Shown: in pieces, positions 36,271 through 46,129 of the stretch | Layout: the number at the start of each line of letters is the position of its first letter | Numbering within the stretch: position 1 is the stretch's first letter | NCBI GenBank assembly: GCA_029624735.1 | Contig: JARSSM010000013.1 | Location: 1 to 64,000, forward strand | Source: Defluviicoccus sp. | Lineage (GTDB): Bacteria; Pseudomonadota; Alphaproteobacteria; Rhodospirillales; Defluviicoccaceae | DNA: 64,000 nucleotides | Direction: 5' to 3' | The notes under the pieces: model-generated | What the model was told of the DNA's origin: nothing | The model's input: only the letters and a program-made list of their open reading frames with translations | The model's database searches: none | Made by a program: the position numbers and the translations under genes

Positions 36271-38229
36271 ATGAACCAGACCGAGGTCGGCGTGCTGGCC
36301 GCACAGACGGTCCGCGCGGGCGCTGGTGGCGGCTTGCTTGTACGGGCACCCTTCGCCTGGCGTACCCTTGCGATCACCGTACCGCTTGGCGCCTTTGCCG
36401 TCTTGCTCGCGCTTGCGCTCGTTGTGCCCGGGGCCTCCTTCCAGACGCACCTCGTGCACGACCATCTGATATTCGCGGACCTCGCCCATCGGGTGGCAAA
36501 CGGCGCGGTCCAGCACCTCGATTTTCATTCCCCACTCGGCATCCTGACGGCGCTCTTGCCGGCCTGGGGCTACCATCTGAGCGGGTCCTACGGCGCTGCC
36601 CTGCCGACGGCCCACGCGCTGTTCCTGCTCGGGTTGACGCCCGTTCTCCTCTACGTGGTGCAGACCCGGCTGCGTTGGTTCATCGCGCTGCCCCTCGGCG
36701 CCTATGTGCTGCTCCTGGTGGCGACGCCGCTCTTGCCGGGGCATGCGGTCTCGGTCCTGACCTGGGCGATGTGGTACAACCGGCTCGGTTGGGCGGTGCT
36801 GATCATCCTTCTGTTGCTGGCGCTGCCGCCCAACCGCGATCGTGAACCGCTCGTCCTTGGCGATGCCCTGGTCGCGGCCGTTCTGGTCGGGATCCTCTTC
36901 TATACCAAGATCACGTTCGCGCTGTTCGCGCTCGCGTTCCTGCTGCTGTGGCCGCTGTTCGATCCGCACGCGCGGCGTTCCGCGCTCCTCGCCGGCGGCT
37001 TGGTTCTCCTGTTCTGTGTCGGTGTTGAGCTCTTGTGGCCGATCCATCGCGGCTACTTCGAGGACATCGCGTTCGCCATCCGCGCCAGCCCGCAGGTGAC
37101 GAGCGGGGTCCTCCAGCCCTTGAAACAGGCTTTGCGCTTTCCGACCGAGACGGCCCTGCTGCTGCTCGGAGGCGGCATCCTTTTCGCGCGCGGGAGATCG
37201 TGGCGGGACGCGCTGTTGCTCCTGTTCATCTTCGTCGCGGCAACGATGATTGTCGTCCAGAATACCGAGGACCGCGCGCTGCCGCTGGTGGTGGCAGGCC
37301 TTGCGTTTGCCGCCGAACGGCTCTGGCGCCTCGGCGCCGAGCCGCGCGATGGCTGGCGGGACGGTGCGGCATTGGTTGTGCTGACGTGCCTCGCGCTCTT
37401 TCTCGTCCAGCCGCTGCTGCACAGCGCCATCGCGCTCACCACGCACGCCTGGCACGCGAGCCGGGTGCAGCAAGCGCCGGATCTCCCCGAAGCGCTGCGC
37501 GGCTTCCAGGTCGGCACCGCGAAGGGGCCGCGAATAGCCGTCGATACGCCGGACTTGTTGCCGGAAGCGGCACGCGCGGGGCCGGCGGCAGCGGTCGTGA
37601 CGTCGTTGTTCAGCGATCATCAGCGCTGGTACCTGAGCGGCAGCGAGTACTTGTTCACCATCGGCCAGGCGGTCGCGGAGCTGCAAGACAGCGGCGTCGC
37701 CGCACAGGAGACGTTCGTCTTTGATGCGCTCAATCCGATCCCGATGGCGCTCGGCTGGCCATCCCAGAACGGGGTGCTTTTCGCCTATCATGTCAACCGG
37801 CAGTTCAGCCGGGAAGTCCATCTGCCGGTCGAGACCGTTCTCGGTCATATCGACATCGCGCTGGTGCCGAAGTTCCCTTTAGGCTCCCGCGAGAAGGGGC
37901 TGCTGCTGGAACTCTATTCCGGCTATCTGCGCCAGAATTTTCGCTTGGCGCGGGAAAGTGAATACTGGGAAATTTGGCAGCGGAGGACCCGATCAGCCAC
38001 GGCTGGGAAGGCAACCGTCCTCGCCCAGGCAAATCAGCCGCCACCACCAGCCAAGCCGCCCGCGGTGCGGTCCAAGCCGGCGCCACCTGCGAAGGAAAAT
38101 GACGCGGACGCGCTGTTGCGCGAGGCGACCGAGTTTCAGGAGCGAAAGATCGACGAGGCGGCCGAAGACGTCCAAGACCTGAACGAGCGGCGCAAGGCGC
38201 TGCAGGAGCCGGCGCGGCACGACAATTGA
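36271..38229 (+). CDS. Large polytopic membrane protein, possibly a GT-C-like glycosyltransferase
   Basis: The 652-residue protein has about ten to twelve membrane segments (residues 30-400) and an early loop with LVHDHLIFADLAHRVANGAVQHLDFHSPLG. The acidic/histidine residues in this first loop recall the GT-C fold of lipid-linked sugar transferases. A soluble domain follows (about 410-560), then a Pro-rich stretch (QPPPPAKPP) and a charged coiled-coil tail (about 605-650). I do not recognise the family. It begins 143 bp after tRNA-Pro and runs into the MocA-like gene with a 22-bp gap. Confidence 0.7.
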   Translation: MNQTEVGVLAAQTVRAGAGGGLLVRAPFAWRTLAITVPLGAFAVLLALALVVPGASFQTHLVHDHLIFADLAHRVANGAVQHLDFHSPLGILTALLPAWGYHLSGSYGAALPTAHALFLLGLTPVLLYVVQTRLRWFIALPLGAYVLLLVATPLLPGHAVSVLTWAMWYNRLGWAVLIILLLLALPPNRDREPLVLGDALVAAVLVGILFYTKITFALFALAFLLLWPLFDPHARRSALLAGGLVLLFCVGVELLWPIHRGYFEDIAFAIRASPQVTSGVLQPLKQALRFPTETALLLLGGGILFARGRSWRDALLLLFIFVAATMIVVQNTEDRALPLVVAGLAFAAERLWRLGAEPRDGWRDGAALVVLTCLALFLVQPLLHSAIALTTHAWHASRVQQAPDLPEALRGFQVGTAKGPRIAVDTPDLLPEAARAGPAAAVVTSLFSDHQRWYLSGSEYLFTIGQAVAELQDSGVAAQETFVFDALNPIPMALGWPSQNGVLFAYHVNRQFSREVHLPVETVLGHIDIALVPKFPLGSREKGLLLELYSGYLRQNFRLARESEYWEIWQRRTRSATAGKATVLAQANQPPPPAKPPAVRSKPAPPAKENDADALLREATEFQERKIDEAAEDVQDLNERRKALQEPARHDN

Positions 38230-38251
38230 GCCGGCTTGGCAGCGGTCCGAC

Positions 38252-38890
38252 ATGGCAGCGTTAAGAGTAGGTGCAGCGCTGAAAGTCGGCGCGATCGTAC
38301 TGGCAGCCGGACGTTCGACCCGGCTCAAGGATGCCAACAAGCTGCTGGCAGCGGTCGGCGGCCAGGCAATCATCGCCCGCGTTGTCGAGGCGGCGCTGGC
38401 GTCGCAGGCGGCGGGGGTGCATGTCGTCGTCGCGCACGAGAGCGCGCGCATCGTTGCCGCGCTCGCGGGGCGGGCGGTCGCGTTCGTCGCTGCTCCTGAG
38501 GGGTGCGGGATCGGGGTCTCCATCGGTGCCGGGATCCGGGCACTCGAAGCGACGGCCGCCGATGGGGCTCTCATCATTCTGGGCGACATGCCGTTCGTCG
38601 AATCCAGCCATCTCGACCGGCTGATTGCAGCCTTCACGGCGTCGGGCGGGTCAGCGCTCTGCGTGCCGACCCACGCCGGCAGGCGCGGCAATCCGAGGCT
38701 GTGGCCGCGCGGCTCGTTCCCTCAGCTGATGCGGCTTGAAGGTGATGTCGGCGGTCGCGATTTGCTTGCGTCTGGCGCCTTCAACGTTCTCGAAGTCGCC
38801 ATGGACGATGACGCGGTGCTGCGGGACATCGACACGGCGGCCGATCTCGCCGCGCTGCGCGGCGCGCGAGCGACCGCCGGCCGAGTGTGA
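38252..38890 (+). CDS. MocA/MobA-like nucleotidyltransferase
   Basis: The 212-residue protein has the NTP-transferase start AIVLAAGRSTRLKDANKLL (residues about 14-32) and the metal-binding ILGDMPFV. The length fits MocA-type molybdopterin cytidylyltransferases and related enzymes. A role in molybdenum-cofactor maturation is likely but not certain. It could serve xanthine-dehydrogenase-type enzymes rather than NasA, which uses the guanine form. Confidence 0.8.
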   Translation: MAALRVGAALKVGAIVLAAGRSTRLKDANKLLAAVGGQAIIARVVEAALASQAAGVHVVVAHESARIVAALAGRAVAFVAAPEGCGIGVSIGAGIRALEATAADGALIILGDMPFVESSHLDRLIAAFTASGGSALCVPTHAGRRGNPRLWPRGSFPQLMRLEGDVGGRDLLASGAFNVLEVAMDDDAVLRDIDTAADLAALRGARATAGRV

Positions 38891-38916
38891 CCCGGCAGCC
38901 GCCATCGCTGCTCAGG

Positions 38917-39909
38917 TCATGCGCGGGTGTTGTCCCGGCGAACGACGATTACGGATGAGTCGTAGCTGACAAGGAGTTGATCCGGATACTGGACAGCGTA
39001 CGGCTCGATCCGGCGCGCAAACGCGCGGTGCAGCGCGTACACCGGATTGCCGTCGTCCGGATCGACTTCGAGGGGAGCCTCGATGATGGTCTGGAACGAA
39101 CCTTCGGCCGTTTGGACGCCGAAGACCGGCAGCAGCGGCGCCCCGTTGGCGAGCGCAAGCTTGGCGGCGCCGTTTGCAAGCACCAGTTCGCCACCCAGGA
39201 ACGGTACGCGCACTTCCGACCCGGCGCGGTTGGCGGTGATCGAAACGATCTTGTTCTCGTGGAGCTTGCGGGCAAGCAACCGGGTCGCGGCGATGGTCGT
39301 CAGGCGCGGGCCGATGGCGATGCGCTCGGCGAGGAAACGATCCTCGGCGCGCCGCGTCAAGGCGTTGAGGAGCCGGTTGCCGACCACGCTGGTGTAGCGG
39401 CCATGCCAGAAGCGGCTGAGATGACTGACGCTGAGACCCGCCCGTGCAACCGCGACCTTGGTATGCAGGGGAAAGTACACGAATGGTGCCAGCCAGAGGA
39501 TCGCGCCGTGGCCGCGGCCGAGCGCCGCATCGAGCGCTGCCCGGCCCACGAGTTCGCACCGCGGCTGCCAGCCGTCAGGACGCAGGCAACGCAACAAGTG
39601 GAGCTGCAGCAGGCTCTTGTGCACTGCCTTCTTCCTTGTCGCCTCGGCAAGCGTGGCCGGGGCCACCCGCTTCCCCAAGAGCAGATCCAGGATGACTTGA
39701 CGCTCGCTGGCCCGGGTACCCGGGCGCGCGCGCTTGGCCGACAGTTGAGCGAGCCGCTGCAGCGAGGCGTCGGGCGCCAGCCAGGCGATGGCGAGAGACA
39801 ACGGCAGCTGCACCAGGGCGCGGATATCGTCCGCGGTCACAAACGCGCGCTTGTCTGTCTCGGGACCAAATTTGTCGTGGCGCTTGTTCAATCGGGCTGC
39901 CATCCTCAT
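38917..39909 (-). CDS. LpxL/HtrB-like acyltransferase, divergent
   Basis: The 330-residue protein follows the LpxL-type pattern in its second half: GRGHGAILWLAPF, KIVSITANRAGSEVRVPFLGG, LANGAPLLPVFG and IEAPLEV. The expected catalytic H-x4-D/E after the first block is not evident (the segment reads LAPFVYFPLH), so it may be a divergent or inactive relative. No clear membrane anchor is visible beyond a weak hydrophobic stretch near residue 37. It converges on the MocA-like gene. Confidence 0.6.
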   Translation of the reverse strand: MRMAARLNKRHDKFGPETDKRAFVTADDIRALVQLPLSLAIAWLAPDASLQRLAQLSAKRARPGTRASERQVILDLLLGKRVAPATLAEATRKKAVHKSLLQLHLLRCLRPDGWQPRCELVGRAALDAALGRGHGAILWLAPFVYFPLHTKVAVARAGLSVSHLSRFWHGRYTSVVGNRLLNALTRRAEDRFLAERIAIGPRLTTIAATRLLARKLHENKIVSITANRAGSEVRVPFLGGELVLANGAAKLALANGAPLLPVFGVQTAEGSFQTIIEAPLEVDPDDGNPVYALHRAFARRIEPYAVQYPDQLLVSYDSSVIVVRRDNTRA

Positions 39910-40108
39910 CGGTCGCTCCTGGAGGGAAGGCTAGCACTTACAGTGCGCGAAGGGAGGGGGCTGCACACGTGCGAAGCAGGGTTGGCACGACAATGATGGC
40001 AGGCTCGCTGGCCCTCACGTGGCGGCGTGTGACAGTGCGCACAGCCTTCCCGGCGGGCCTAAAGCAAATTGCCGGGAATGTGGTGACAATGCGTAGGTGA
40101 TAAGCGCC

Positions 40109-40978
40109 ATGGCACGCTTGGATCTCCGCGCGGAGCTGGCAGGTCGCGGGATAGTGCCGTTCATCGGCATTTACGACGTGTTCTCGGCGCGGGTCGCGGG
40201 ACGCCATTTCGACTCCCTGTTCGTCAGCGGCTTCGGCTTCGCCGCCAGCCATTACGGCTTGCCGGATATCGGCTTCGTGACCTGGTCCGACCTGCATGAC
40301 TTTGTCATTCGCCTTCGCACCGTGCTGCCGGATCATTTGCTGCTGGTCGATATCGATGACGGCTTCGTTGATATCCACGTCGCCGAGCATATCGTCGCCA
40401 TGCTGGAACGGGCGGGCGCATCGGGCATCGTGCTGGAGGACCAGCGGCGGCCGCGCCGCTGCGGCCATGTCGAAGGCAAGCAGATCCTTCCGCTTACGGA
40501 TTACCTGGAGAAGCTGGGCCGCGTGCTGCAGACGCGCGAAACGATGTTCGTGGTCGCGCGAACCGATGCGACCGACCGCAGCGAAGCGCTCGATCGTGCC
40601 GCTGCGTTTGCCGAGGCCGGTGCCGACGCGGTCTTGATCGATGGTTTGCCGGACCTCGCCTGCATCCGCCAGCTTGCCGACCGGGTGGCTGTTCCGGTCG
40701 CCTTCAATCAGATTGCAGGCGGCAAATCGCCAGCGTTCAACCTCGCCGAGATGCGCAGCGCCGGTGTCGGCATCGCAATCTACAGCACGCCAGCCCTGTT
40801 TGCCGCGCAGCAGGCGATTGAGCGGGCGATGCGCTGGCTCTCCGCGAGCAATGGCGGCCTGCCGGCAGCCGAGGCCGGCGGTGGCGGGCTCGCCGCCTGC
40901 AACGCGCTGCTGCAGGACTTTCCGCAGTTGCTCGCCCCCGATGGCATTTCCAAGCTCCGGCAGAGCCAGGGCGACTGA
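40109..40978 (+). CDS. Isocitrate lyase/PEP mutase family enzyme
   Basis: The 289-residue protein matches the PrpB-like branch: LLLVDIDDGF (metal-binding Asp), GIVLEDQ, and RRCGHVEGK carrying the CGH catalytic motif of lyases, then VARTDA. PEP mutases lack this cysteine, so C-C bond cleavage (methylisocitrate, oxaloacetate or similar) is more likely. An in-frame GTG at 40097 is another possible start. It converges with the acyl-CoA ligase gene. Confidence 0.85.
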   Translation: MARLDLRAELAGRGIVPFIGIYDVFSARVAGRHFDSLFVSGFGFAASHYGLPDIGFVTWSDLHDFVIRLRTVLPDHLLLVDIDDGFVDIHVAEHIVAMLERAGASGIVLEDQRRPRRCGHVEGKQILPLTDYLEKLGRVLQTRETMFVVARTDATDRSEALDRAAAFAEAGADAVLIDGLPDLACIRQLADRVAVPVAFNQIAGGKSPAFNLAEMRSAGVGIAIYSTPALFAAQQAIERAMRWLSASNGGLPAAEAGGGGLAACNALLQDFPQLLAPDGISKLRQSQGD

Positions 40979-41028
40979 GCGGGGCCCCGCGCGTCGGCAG
41001 GGCGGCTCAACGCCGTTCCGGCCGAACC

Positions 41029-42564
41029 TCATCCGGTGAGGCCGAGCCGTTCGGCGAGGCCGATACGCTGGTACTTCCCGGTCGGCCCCTTGGGGATTTC
41101 GGCGACAAAGATAACCCGGCGCGGCACCTTGAAGGTGGCGAGGTGCGCTTCAACGTGCTGGCGAACGTCGTGTTCGGTGAGGCTCATCCCAGGGCGCAGG
41201 ACGATTGCTGCGGCGACATCCTCGCCAAGGGAGGGATGCGGCATCGCGAATGCGAGCGCCTGATCGATGGCCGGATGCTCAAGCAGGACCTCGTCGATCT
41301 CGCGCGGGGAAATCTTCTCGCCGCCGCGGTTGATGATCTCCTTGAGCCGGGCCTTGAGGAACAGGTAGCCATCTGCATCGAGCGAGCCGACGTCGCCGGT
41401 CCGGAACCAGCCGTTCGTAAACGCCTTGGCATTGGCTTCGGGGTTGGCGAGGTAGCCGGCCGTGACGTTCGTGCCGCGGATGACCACTTCGCCCTCCGTT
41501 CCGGCCGGCAAGAGATCGCCAGCCTCGTTCATCACCGCGACGTCGGGGCCGGCGGCGATGCCGACGCTGCCGGGCTTGCGCCGAGCCGGCGGCAATGGAT
41601 TGCATGCCATCAGGTGCGAGGCCTCGGTCATGCCATAGGCCTCGACCGCCGGACACCCGAACACCGTTTCGAGCTCTTGCATCAAGCGCGGCGGCAGTGC
41701 GGCTGAAGAAGAACGAACGAACCGCAGGCCCGCTTTGGCGACGATGTCCTGATTGCGCGCCGCACGGGCGACGATCGCCTGATGCATCGAAGGCACGGCG
41801 GAATACCAGCTCGGTGCGGATTCCTGCAGCCATCCGAAGAACTTGAGCGCATCGAAGCCGGGCGTGCAGCAAAGCGAACCGCCGGCGCTGAGCGTCGCCA
41901 ACAGCATCGCTGCCAAGCCGTGGATGTGGAACAGCGGCATGACGTTGAGGCCGCGATCGGCCGCTGTCAGTGCGAGCGAGCGGCGGATGTTGGTGGCAGA
42001 AGCAATGAGATTGGCGTGCGTGAGCGGCACCAGTTTTGGCCGCGAGGTGGTTCCCGACGTGTGCAACATGAGCGCGATATCGTCAGGCTCGGCGAGCCCT
42101 GCCACGCCGCTGCCACCTGCGGCCGTGCCTTCGATTGAGAAGGCCCCGGCGGGATGCGCCGCGTCGGCGCGCAACGTGATCACCGCGATCCCGCGCGCCC
42201 GGGCTGCATCGAGGGCGGGCGAAGTCATTCCGTCGCCAATCAGAAGGGCGGTTGCGTTCAGATCGGACAGGTAGAAATCGAACTCTTCGCGCTTATAGGC
42301 CGGATTCAGCGGCGCCGTCGTCGCCGCCGCGGCGATGCTGACGAATGCCGCAGCCATCTCGGGACCGTTGGGGAGCACGATTACGATCCGATCGTTGCGG
42401 CCGATCCCGAGCCGGTTGAGGCTGGCCGCCGCCGCCTCGATCGTTCCCGCGAGCGCGCGGTAGCTGAGCGGTGCGCGCCCGGGCGCTGTGAGTGCGGTGG
42501 CGTCGGGCAGTCGCCGGCACGTTTCGAAAACAAGTTCGGGAATGGTGCGGGGTGCATGAGGCAT
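41029..42564 (-). CDS. Acyl-CoA ligase (ANL superfamily)
   Basis: The 511-residue enzyme has the AMP-binding motif LHTSGTTSRPKLVPLTH (near residue 170), EAYGMTEASH, the GWFRTGDVG block and the C-terminal lysine in GPTGKYQR. It activates a carboxylate via an adenylate. The overall shape resembles oxalyl-CoA/small dicarboxylate ligases, but the substrate cannot be fixed. It is 15 bp downstream of the flippase gene, yet its role looks catabolic. Confidence 0.9.
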   Translation of the reverse strand: MPHAPRTIPELVFETCRRLPDATALTAPGRAPLSYRALAGTIEAAAASLNRLGIGRNDRIVIVLPNGPEMAAAFVSIAAAATTAPLNPAYKREEFDFYLSDLNATALLIGDGMTSPALDAARARGIAVITLRADAAHPAGAFSIEGTAAGGSGVAGLAEPDDIALMLHTSGTTSRPKLVPLTHANLIASATNIRRSLALTAADRGLNVMPLFHIHGLAAMLLATLSAGGSLCCTPGFDALKFFGWLQESAPSWYSAVPSMHQAIVARAARNQDIVAKAGLRFVRSSSAALPPRLMQELETVFGCPAVEAYGMTEASHLMACNPLPPARRKPGSVGIAAGPDVAVMNEAGDLLPAGTEGEVVIRGTNVTAGYLANPEANAKAFTNGWFRTGDVGSLDADGYLFLKARLKEIINRGGEKISPREIDEVLLEHPAIDQALAFAMPHPSLGEDVAAAIVLRPGMSLTEHDVRQHVEAHLATFKVPRRVIFVAEIPKGPTGKYQRIGLAERLGLTG

Positions 42565-42579
42565 CGCGGGTCGATCCTG

Positions 42580-44085
42580 TCAGCTCCGAGTGGCGATCCT
42601 GCTGCGCAAACGCTCGATCAGTTGCCGGCGCAGCCACTGCGTGTCGGTACCGAGAAACCAGCGTGGATTGGCGAGCACCAACAGCACCAGTTCGGCGGCG
42701 GCCAGCACCAAGAAGACGGCGGCGCCGACAAACCCATCCGTGGACAGACCGGTCACCGCGGTCATGACCAACCCCGTGACGATCAGGCAGGCACCGTAAA
42801 CGAAGCCGGCCCGCATCGGCACCAGCGTCGCGGTATAGCTCACGCCCAGGGCCCGGCTGACGAGCCAGTTCCAGCCGAGGAAGGCTGCAGCGGATGTCGC
42901 AAGGATCACGCTGGCGATGACGGATAAGGACTGCTCGCGCAACAGAAGCATGCCTGCAATCAGAGCCAAGGTTTGCGCGCCCATCAAGAGGGCTGCCAGC
43001 TTCTGCCGGCCAAGGCCGCGCAGGGTCGCGACCATTGGCATGCCGATGATCGCGAAGAAGATGTTGGCGGCGACGACTTGCAGAACCGGCACGACGGGCT
43101 GCCACTGGCGGCCAAGAAAAATCGCGACCAGGGGCGCGGCCAGAAGGTAGGTCACGATCGCCGACGGCACCGCGAGCAGGGCTGAAAGCGCGATCACCTC
43201 TCGATAGCCGCGGAAAACGCGCTCCGGCTCGTTCTGCAGCTTCGCCAGCACCGGGAACAGGACTTGGTTGACGGGGATGCCGAAGAACTCGGAAAAGATG
43301 CCGACAATGCTGCGTCCCCGGCTCAAGAAGGCGACCGCCTCGGCGCCCAGGTAGGGCGGCAGGATGAGCCGCTCGCCGTTGGCGTAGATCTGGCCGAAGG
43401 CCGTCCAGGCGCTGCTGAGCGCGCCGAAGGAAACGAGCGGACCAACCGCGTCCGGTACGAAGCCCGGGCGAAACCGCCGCCATCGACCGCGGCCGAAGCC
43501 GATCATGCGGCAGGTTTCCTGAACAACGAGACCGCCGATCAGCGCCCAGTAGCCGAGGCCGGCCAGCGCCAGGCCGATCGCTACGATCGTCCCGCCAACG
43601 ACCGAACTCACAACATCGATCACCGCGATGCGGTCGAACTCAAGGTCGCGGCGGGCGTCGCTCCACCACAACCGCGTCACCGCGTTAACCGGAATGACGA
43701 GCGCGAGGATGCGCAGTGGCAGGACAAGCTCGGGCAGGGCGAGGGTATGGGCGAGCCATGGCGCAAGCCCCCACAGCGCCGCCAGCAGCACCGCGGCCGC
43801 GGCAAGGATCAGGCTCATGGCGGTCGAGACGGCGGCATCCGTAAGCTGGCGCCGCTGCACGAGCGCGTCGGCAAGACCCTGCTGAACGAGCAGCGTCGAC
43901 AGGCCGTAGATCGCGGTAACGGTTGCCGCCAGACCGAAATCGGCCGGCGTCAGGATACGCGCCAGCACCGCGAGGGTGAGTACGTGTACGATGCCGATGA
44001 TGACGCCGCGCGAACCGGTGACCAGCACGCCGCGCGCCGTCTTGCGCCGGAGCGGAGCGACCTTGGCGCCGTCGGCATCGGTCAT
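42580..44085 (-). CDS. Polysaccharide flippase (Wzx/MATE-like)
   Basis: The 501-residue membrane protein has about twelve to fourteen helices and the repeat-like LTPADFGLAATVTAIYGLSTLLVQQGLADALVQRR region at its start, typical of lipopolysaccharide/exopolysaccharide flippases of the MOP superfamily. It follows the RfbC/SAF-oxidoreductase pair, which suits a surface-sugar locus. Confidence 0.9.
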   Translation of the reverse strand: MTDADGAKVAPLRRKTARGVLVTGSRGVIIGIVHVLTLAVLARILTPADFGLAATVTAIYGLSTLLVQQGLADALVQRRQLTDAAVSTAMSLILAAAAVLLAALWGLAPWLAHTLALPELVLPLRILALVIPVNAVTRLWWSDARRDLEFDRIAVIDVVSSVVGGTIVAIGLALAGLGYWALIGGLVVQETCRMIGFGRGRWRRFRPGFVPDAVGPLVSFGALSSAWTAFGQIYANGERLILPPYLGAEAVAFLSRGRSIVGIFSEFFGIPVNQVLFPVLAKLQNEPERVFRGYREVIALSALLAVPSAIVTYLLAAPLVAIFLGRQWQPVVPVLQVVAANIFFAIIGMPMVATLRGLGRQKLAALLMGAQTLALIAGMLLLREQSLSVIASVILATSAAAFLGWNWLVSRALGVSYTATLVPMRAGFVYGACLIVTGLVMTAVTGLSTDGFVGAAVFLVLAAAELVLLVLANPRWFLGTDTQWLRRQLIERLRSRIATRS

Positions 44086-44247
44086 CGTCGGGCGAGCCCC
44101 GTGGCGAGGGTGAGCGAAGGCCGCCGATGGTCCCGGCGCTCCGGATAGCCGGAGCAGACGATCAGCGGCGGCGTGATAGCGAGCGCACTCTCTACACGCT
44201 GCCGCGCCGCCGGGCGAGCGATCAACGTAAGCGTACGGCGAAGCCGG

Positions 44248-45573
44248 TTAACACTGCCTTGCCCGGCTCTTCGCCTCTGGCTCGTCCGCGGAAAAGTACG
44301 CCTCCTGCTCGGCGCGCAGCCGGTCCGACAGCCGGCCGGCAGGAACCTCGACGTCGGCGTAGGTCAGGACCTCGTCGCGGGCGATGTCGCGTTTGAGCCG
44401 GCAGCCGATGGCAAGGCCGATCGGCAGCAGGTCTTCGGCCCGCACCACCTCGGTATTCTCGCATTCGCCGTAGGTCTTGTAGCCGCCGAGGCCATCGATG
44501 ACGTCACCCGCCTTGAGATCGGTCTTGGCACAGGTGATGACATCGACCATCGGCGCCCCTTGCGCGGCGATCACCGCGTCACCGAACAGGACCGCGCGCG
44601 CCGCCGACAGCGCTACCTCGAAAATGACGAGGTGATAGGGGGTATAGAAGCTGTAAAGCGGCCCTTCGCCCAGCTTGTAGAGGTTGAGGTGGTGCTTCTG
44701 CAGCGGCTCGTCGGTGGTTGCGAAGACGAACACGCCCGGGCCCGGCTTGGCACCGACGACATAATCGACGATGCCGCCCAGCGCACGCAACTCGTCGACG
44801 TCGTATCGGCCGGTCATCTTGTCGACGTGGCCGGTGAACTCGTAACCGAGCATGCCGCGCTTGGCCACCCGCATTCCGGTCGCGTTCGCAACGATCGCCT
44901 GCTCGAACGAAATCTTGGTGCCGTCGGCAAAGCTCGTCACCATCTCCGCGCTCTGGCCCCAGCGCTTGGCGAACCCGGCCTGGGTCGTCGGATTGCGGTA
45001 GCGGTCCTGCAAGCCCTTGATGTTGCCGCACAGCAATGGCTCCAGGCCGAGGCTCTTGACGAACCGGTAGAGGTTAAGCTGGACGCCCGGCTGGTCGCCG
45101 TCGCAGCCGGAAAAAACGATGCCGGCGCGATCCGCCATCACCTTCAGGATCGGACCGACCGTTCCGTCGAGCTCGGCGTTCATCGAGACGATGTGCTTGC
45201 GCTCCTCGATCGCAAGCATCGTCACTGCGGCGCCGAATTCGACGTGGCCGGTGGCCTCGATCAGGACATCGATGCTCTCGGCCCGGCACAGGAGCGTGGC
45301 GTCGTCGGTGACCGCTGGTTTGCCGGTGGCGATGCAATGGTTGAGCGCGTCTTGCGTTTGGACGTGCACAAAGTCGCTGACGCCGGCCTCCCTATACGCC
45401 CGCATCGCTGTCGCCAGCGTCCGATTGGCAACCGCCGCGAGGCGCATTCCCGGGATGTGGCGGATGATCTGGCTGGCGACGCCGCGGCCCATGAAGCCGG
45501 CACCGATGAGGCCGACCCGAACCGGGAGACCGGCCTGCTCGCGTGCGGCGAGCGCTTTGTCGAGAATGATCAT
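44248..45573 (-). CDS. NAD(P)-dependent oxidoreductase with SAF domain
   Basis: The 441-residue protein has an N-terminal Rossmann fold (RVGLIGAGFMGRGVASQI at residues 18-35) related to homoserine dehydrogenase, a middle catalytic domain, and a C-terminal SAF domain (ADLLPIGLAIGCRLKRDIARDEVLTYADVEVP). Such proteins often accompany sugar-biosynthesis genes. Here it is 7 bp downstream of the RfbC-like gene. The substrate is unknown. Confidence 0.85.
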   Translation of the reverse strand: MIILDKALAAREQAGLPVRVGLIGAGFMGRGVASQIIRHIPGMRLAAVANRTLATAMRAYREAGVSDFVHVQTQDALNHCIATGKPAVTDDATLLCRAESIDVLIEATGHVEFGAAVTMLAIEERKHIVSMNAELDGTVGPILKVMADRAGIVFSGCDGDQPGVQLNLYRFVKSLGLEPLLCGNIKGLQDRYRNPTTQAGFAKRWGQSAEMVTSFADGTKISFEQAIVANATGMRVAKRGMLGYEFTGHVDKMTGRYDVDELRALGGIVDYVVGAKPGPGVFVFATTDEPLQKHHLNLYKLGEGPLYSFYTPYHLVIFEVALSAARAVLFGDAVIAAQGAPMVDVITCAKTDLKAGDVIDGLGGYKTYGECENTEVVRAEDLLPIGLAIGCRLKRDIARDEVLTYADVEVPAGRLSDRLRAEQEAYFSADEPEAKSRARQC

Positions 45574-45580
45574 ACTGCCC

Positions 45581-46129
45581 CTACGAGATCCCGTTCAGTC
45601 CGTTGGTGAGCAGCGGCCAGGAGCGGTCCTTGTCAGAAACCTCGATCACCGGATGCGGCCATTGGATCCCGAGTGCCGGGTCGTCAAAGCGCAGGCCGCG
45701 TTCGCAGCCGGGCGTATAGAACTCGCTCACGAGATAAAAGACCTCGGTTTCGTCGGCCAGGGTCAAGATACCGTGGGCGAATCCTTCCGGCACCAGCAGT
45801 GCGCGCCGGTTGACAGCGCTCAGCTCGATGCTGAAGTGCTGGCCGCGGGTGGCGGAGTTCTTGCGGAGATCGATGATCACGTCATGAATGGCGCCGCGGG
45901 TGCAGCGGAGGAATTTGGTCTCAGCCGCCGGCGGGACCTGATAGTGCATGCCGCGTAATGTTCCCGCCTTCCGATTGTAGGAAATGTTGGCCTGCACGAT
46001 GCGGTTGTTGAGTCCGCGGTCTTCGAATTCGCGGCTGCAGAAAGCGCGGGCGAAGAAGCCGCGGTGATCTTCCATCGGCTCGATATTAACGATAAACGCA
46101 CCGCGAAGCGGTGTCTCCTCGAACAACAT
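45581..46129 (-). CDS. rfbC: dTDP-4-dehydrorhamnose 3,5-epimerase-like protein
   Basis: The 182-residue protein has the RmlC cupin pattern: FIVNIEPMEDHRGFFARAF, GTLRGMHYQ with the catalytic His, AIHDVIIDLRKNS, LLVPEGFAHG and FYLVSEFYTPGCERGLRFDDPALGI. The length is standard when started at ATG 46129; the frame upstream is not coding. It probably epimerises a nucleotide-sugar for surface polysaccharide. rfbA, rfbB and rfbD are absent nearby, so the true sugar may differ from rhamnose. Confidence 0.88.
   Translation of the reverse strand: MLFEETPLRGAFIVNIEPMEDHRGFFARAFCSREFEDRGLNNRIVQANISYNRKAGTLRGMHYQVPPAAETKFLRCTRGAIHDVIIDLRKNSATRGQHFSIELSAVNRRALLVPEGFAHGILTLADETEVFYLVSEFYTPGCERGLRFDDPALGIQWPHPVIEVSDKDRSWPLLTNGLNGIS

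Noticed and set aside
36211..37848. Minus-strand open frame opposite the large membrane protein (545 codons)
   Set aside because: The antisense product is a highly charged Arg/Gln/Glu chain typical of the complement of a membrane-protein gene.
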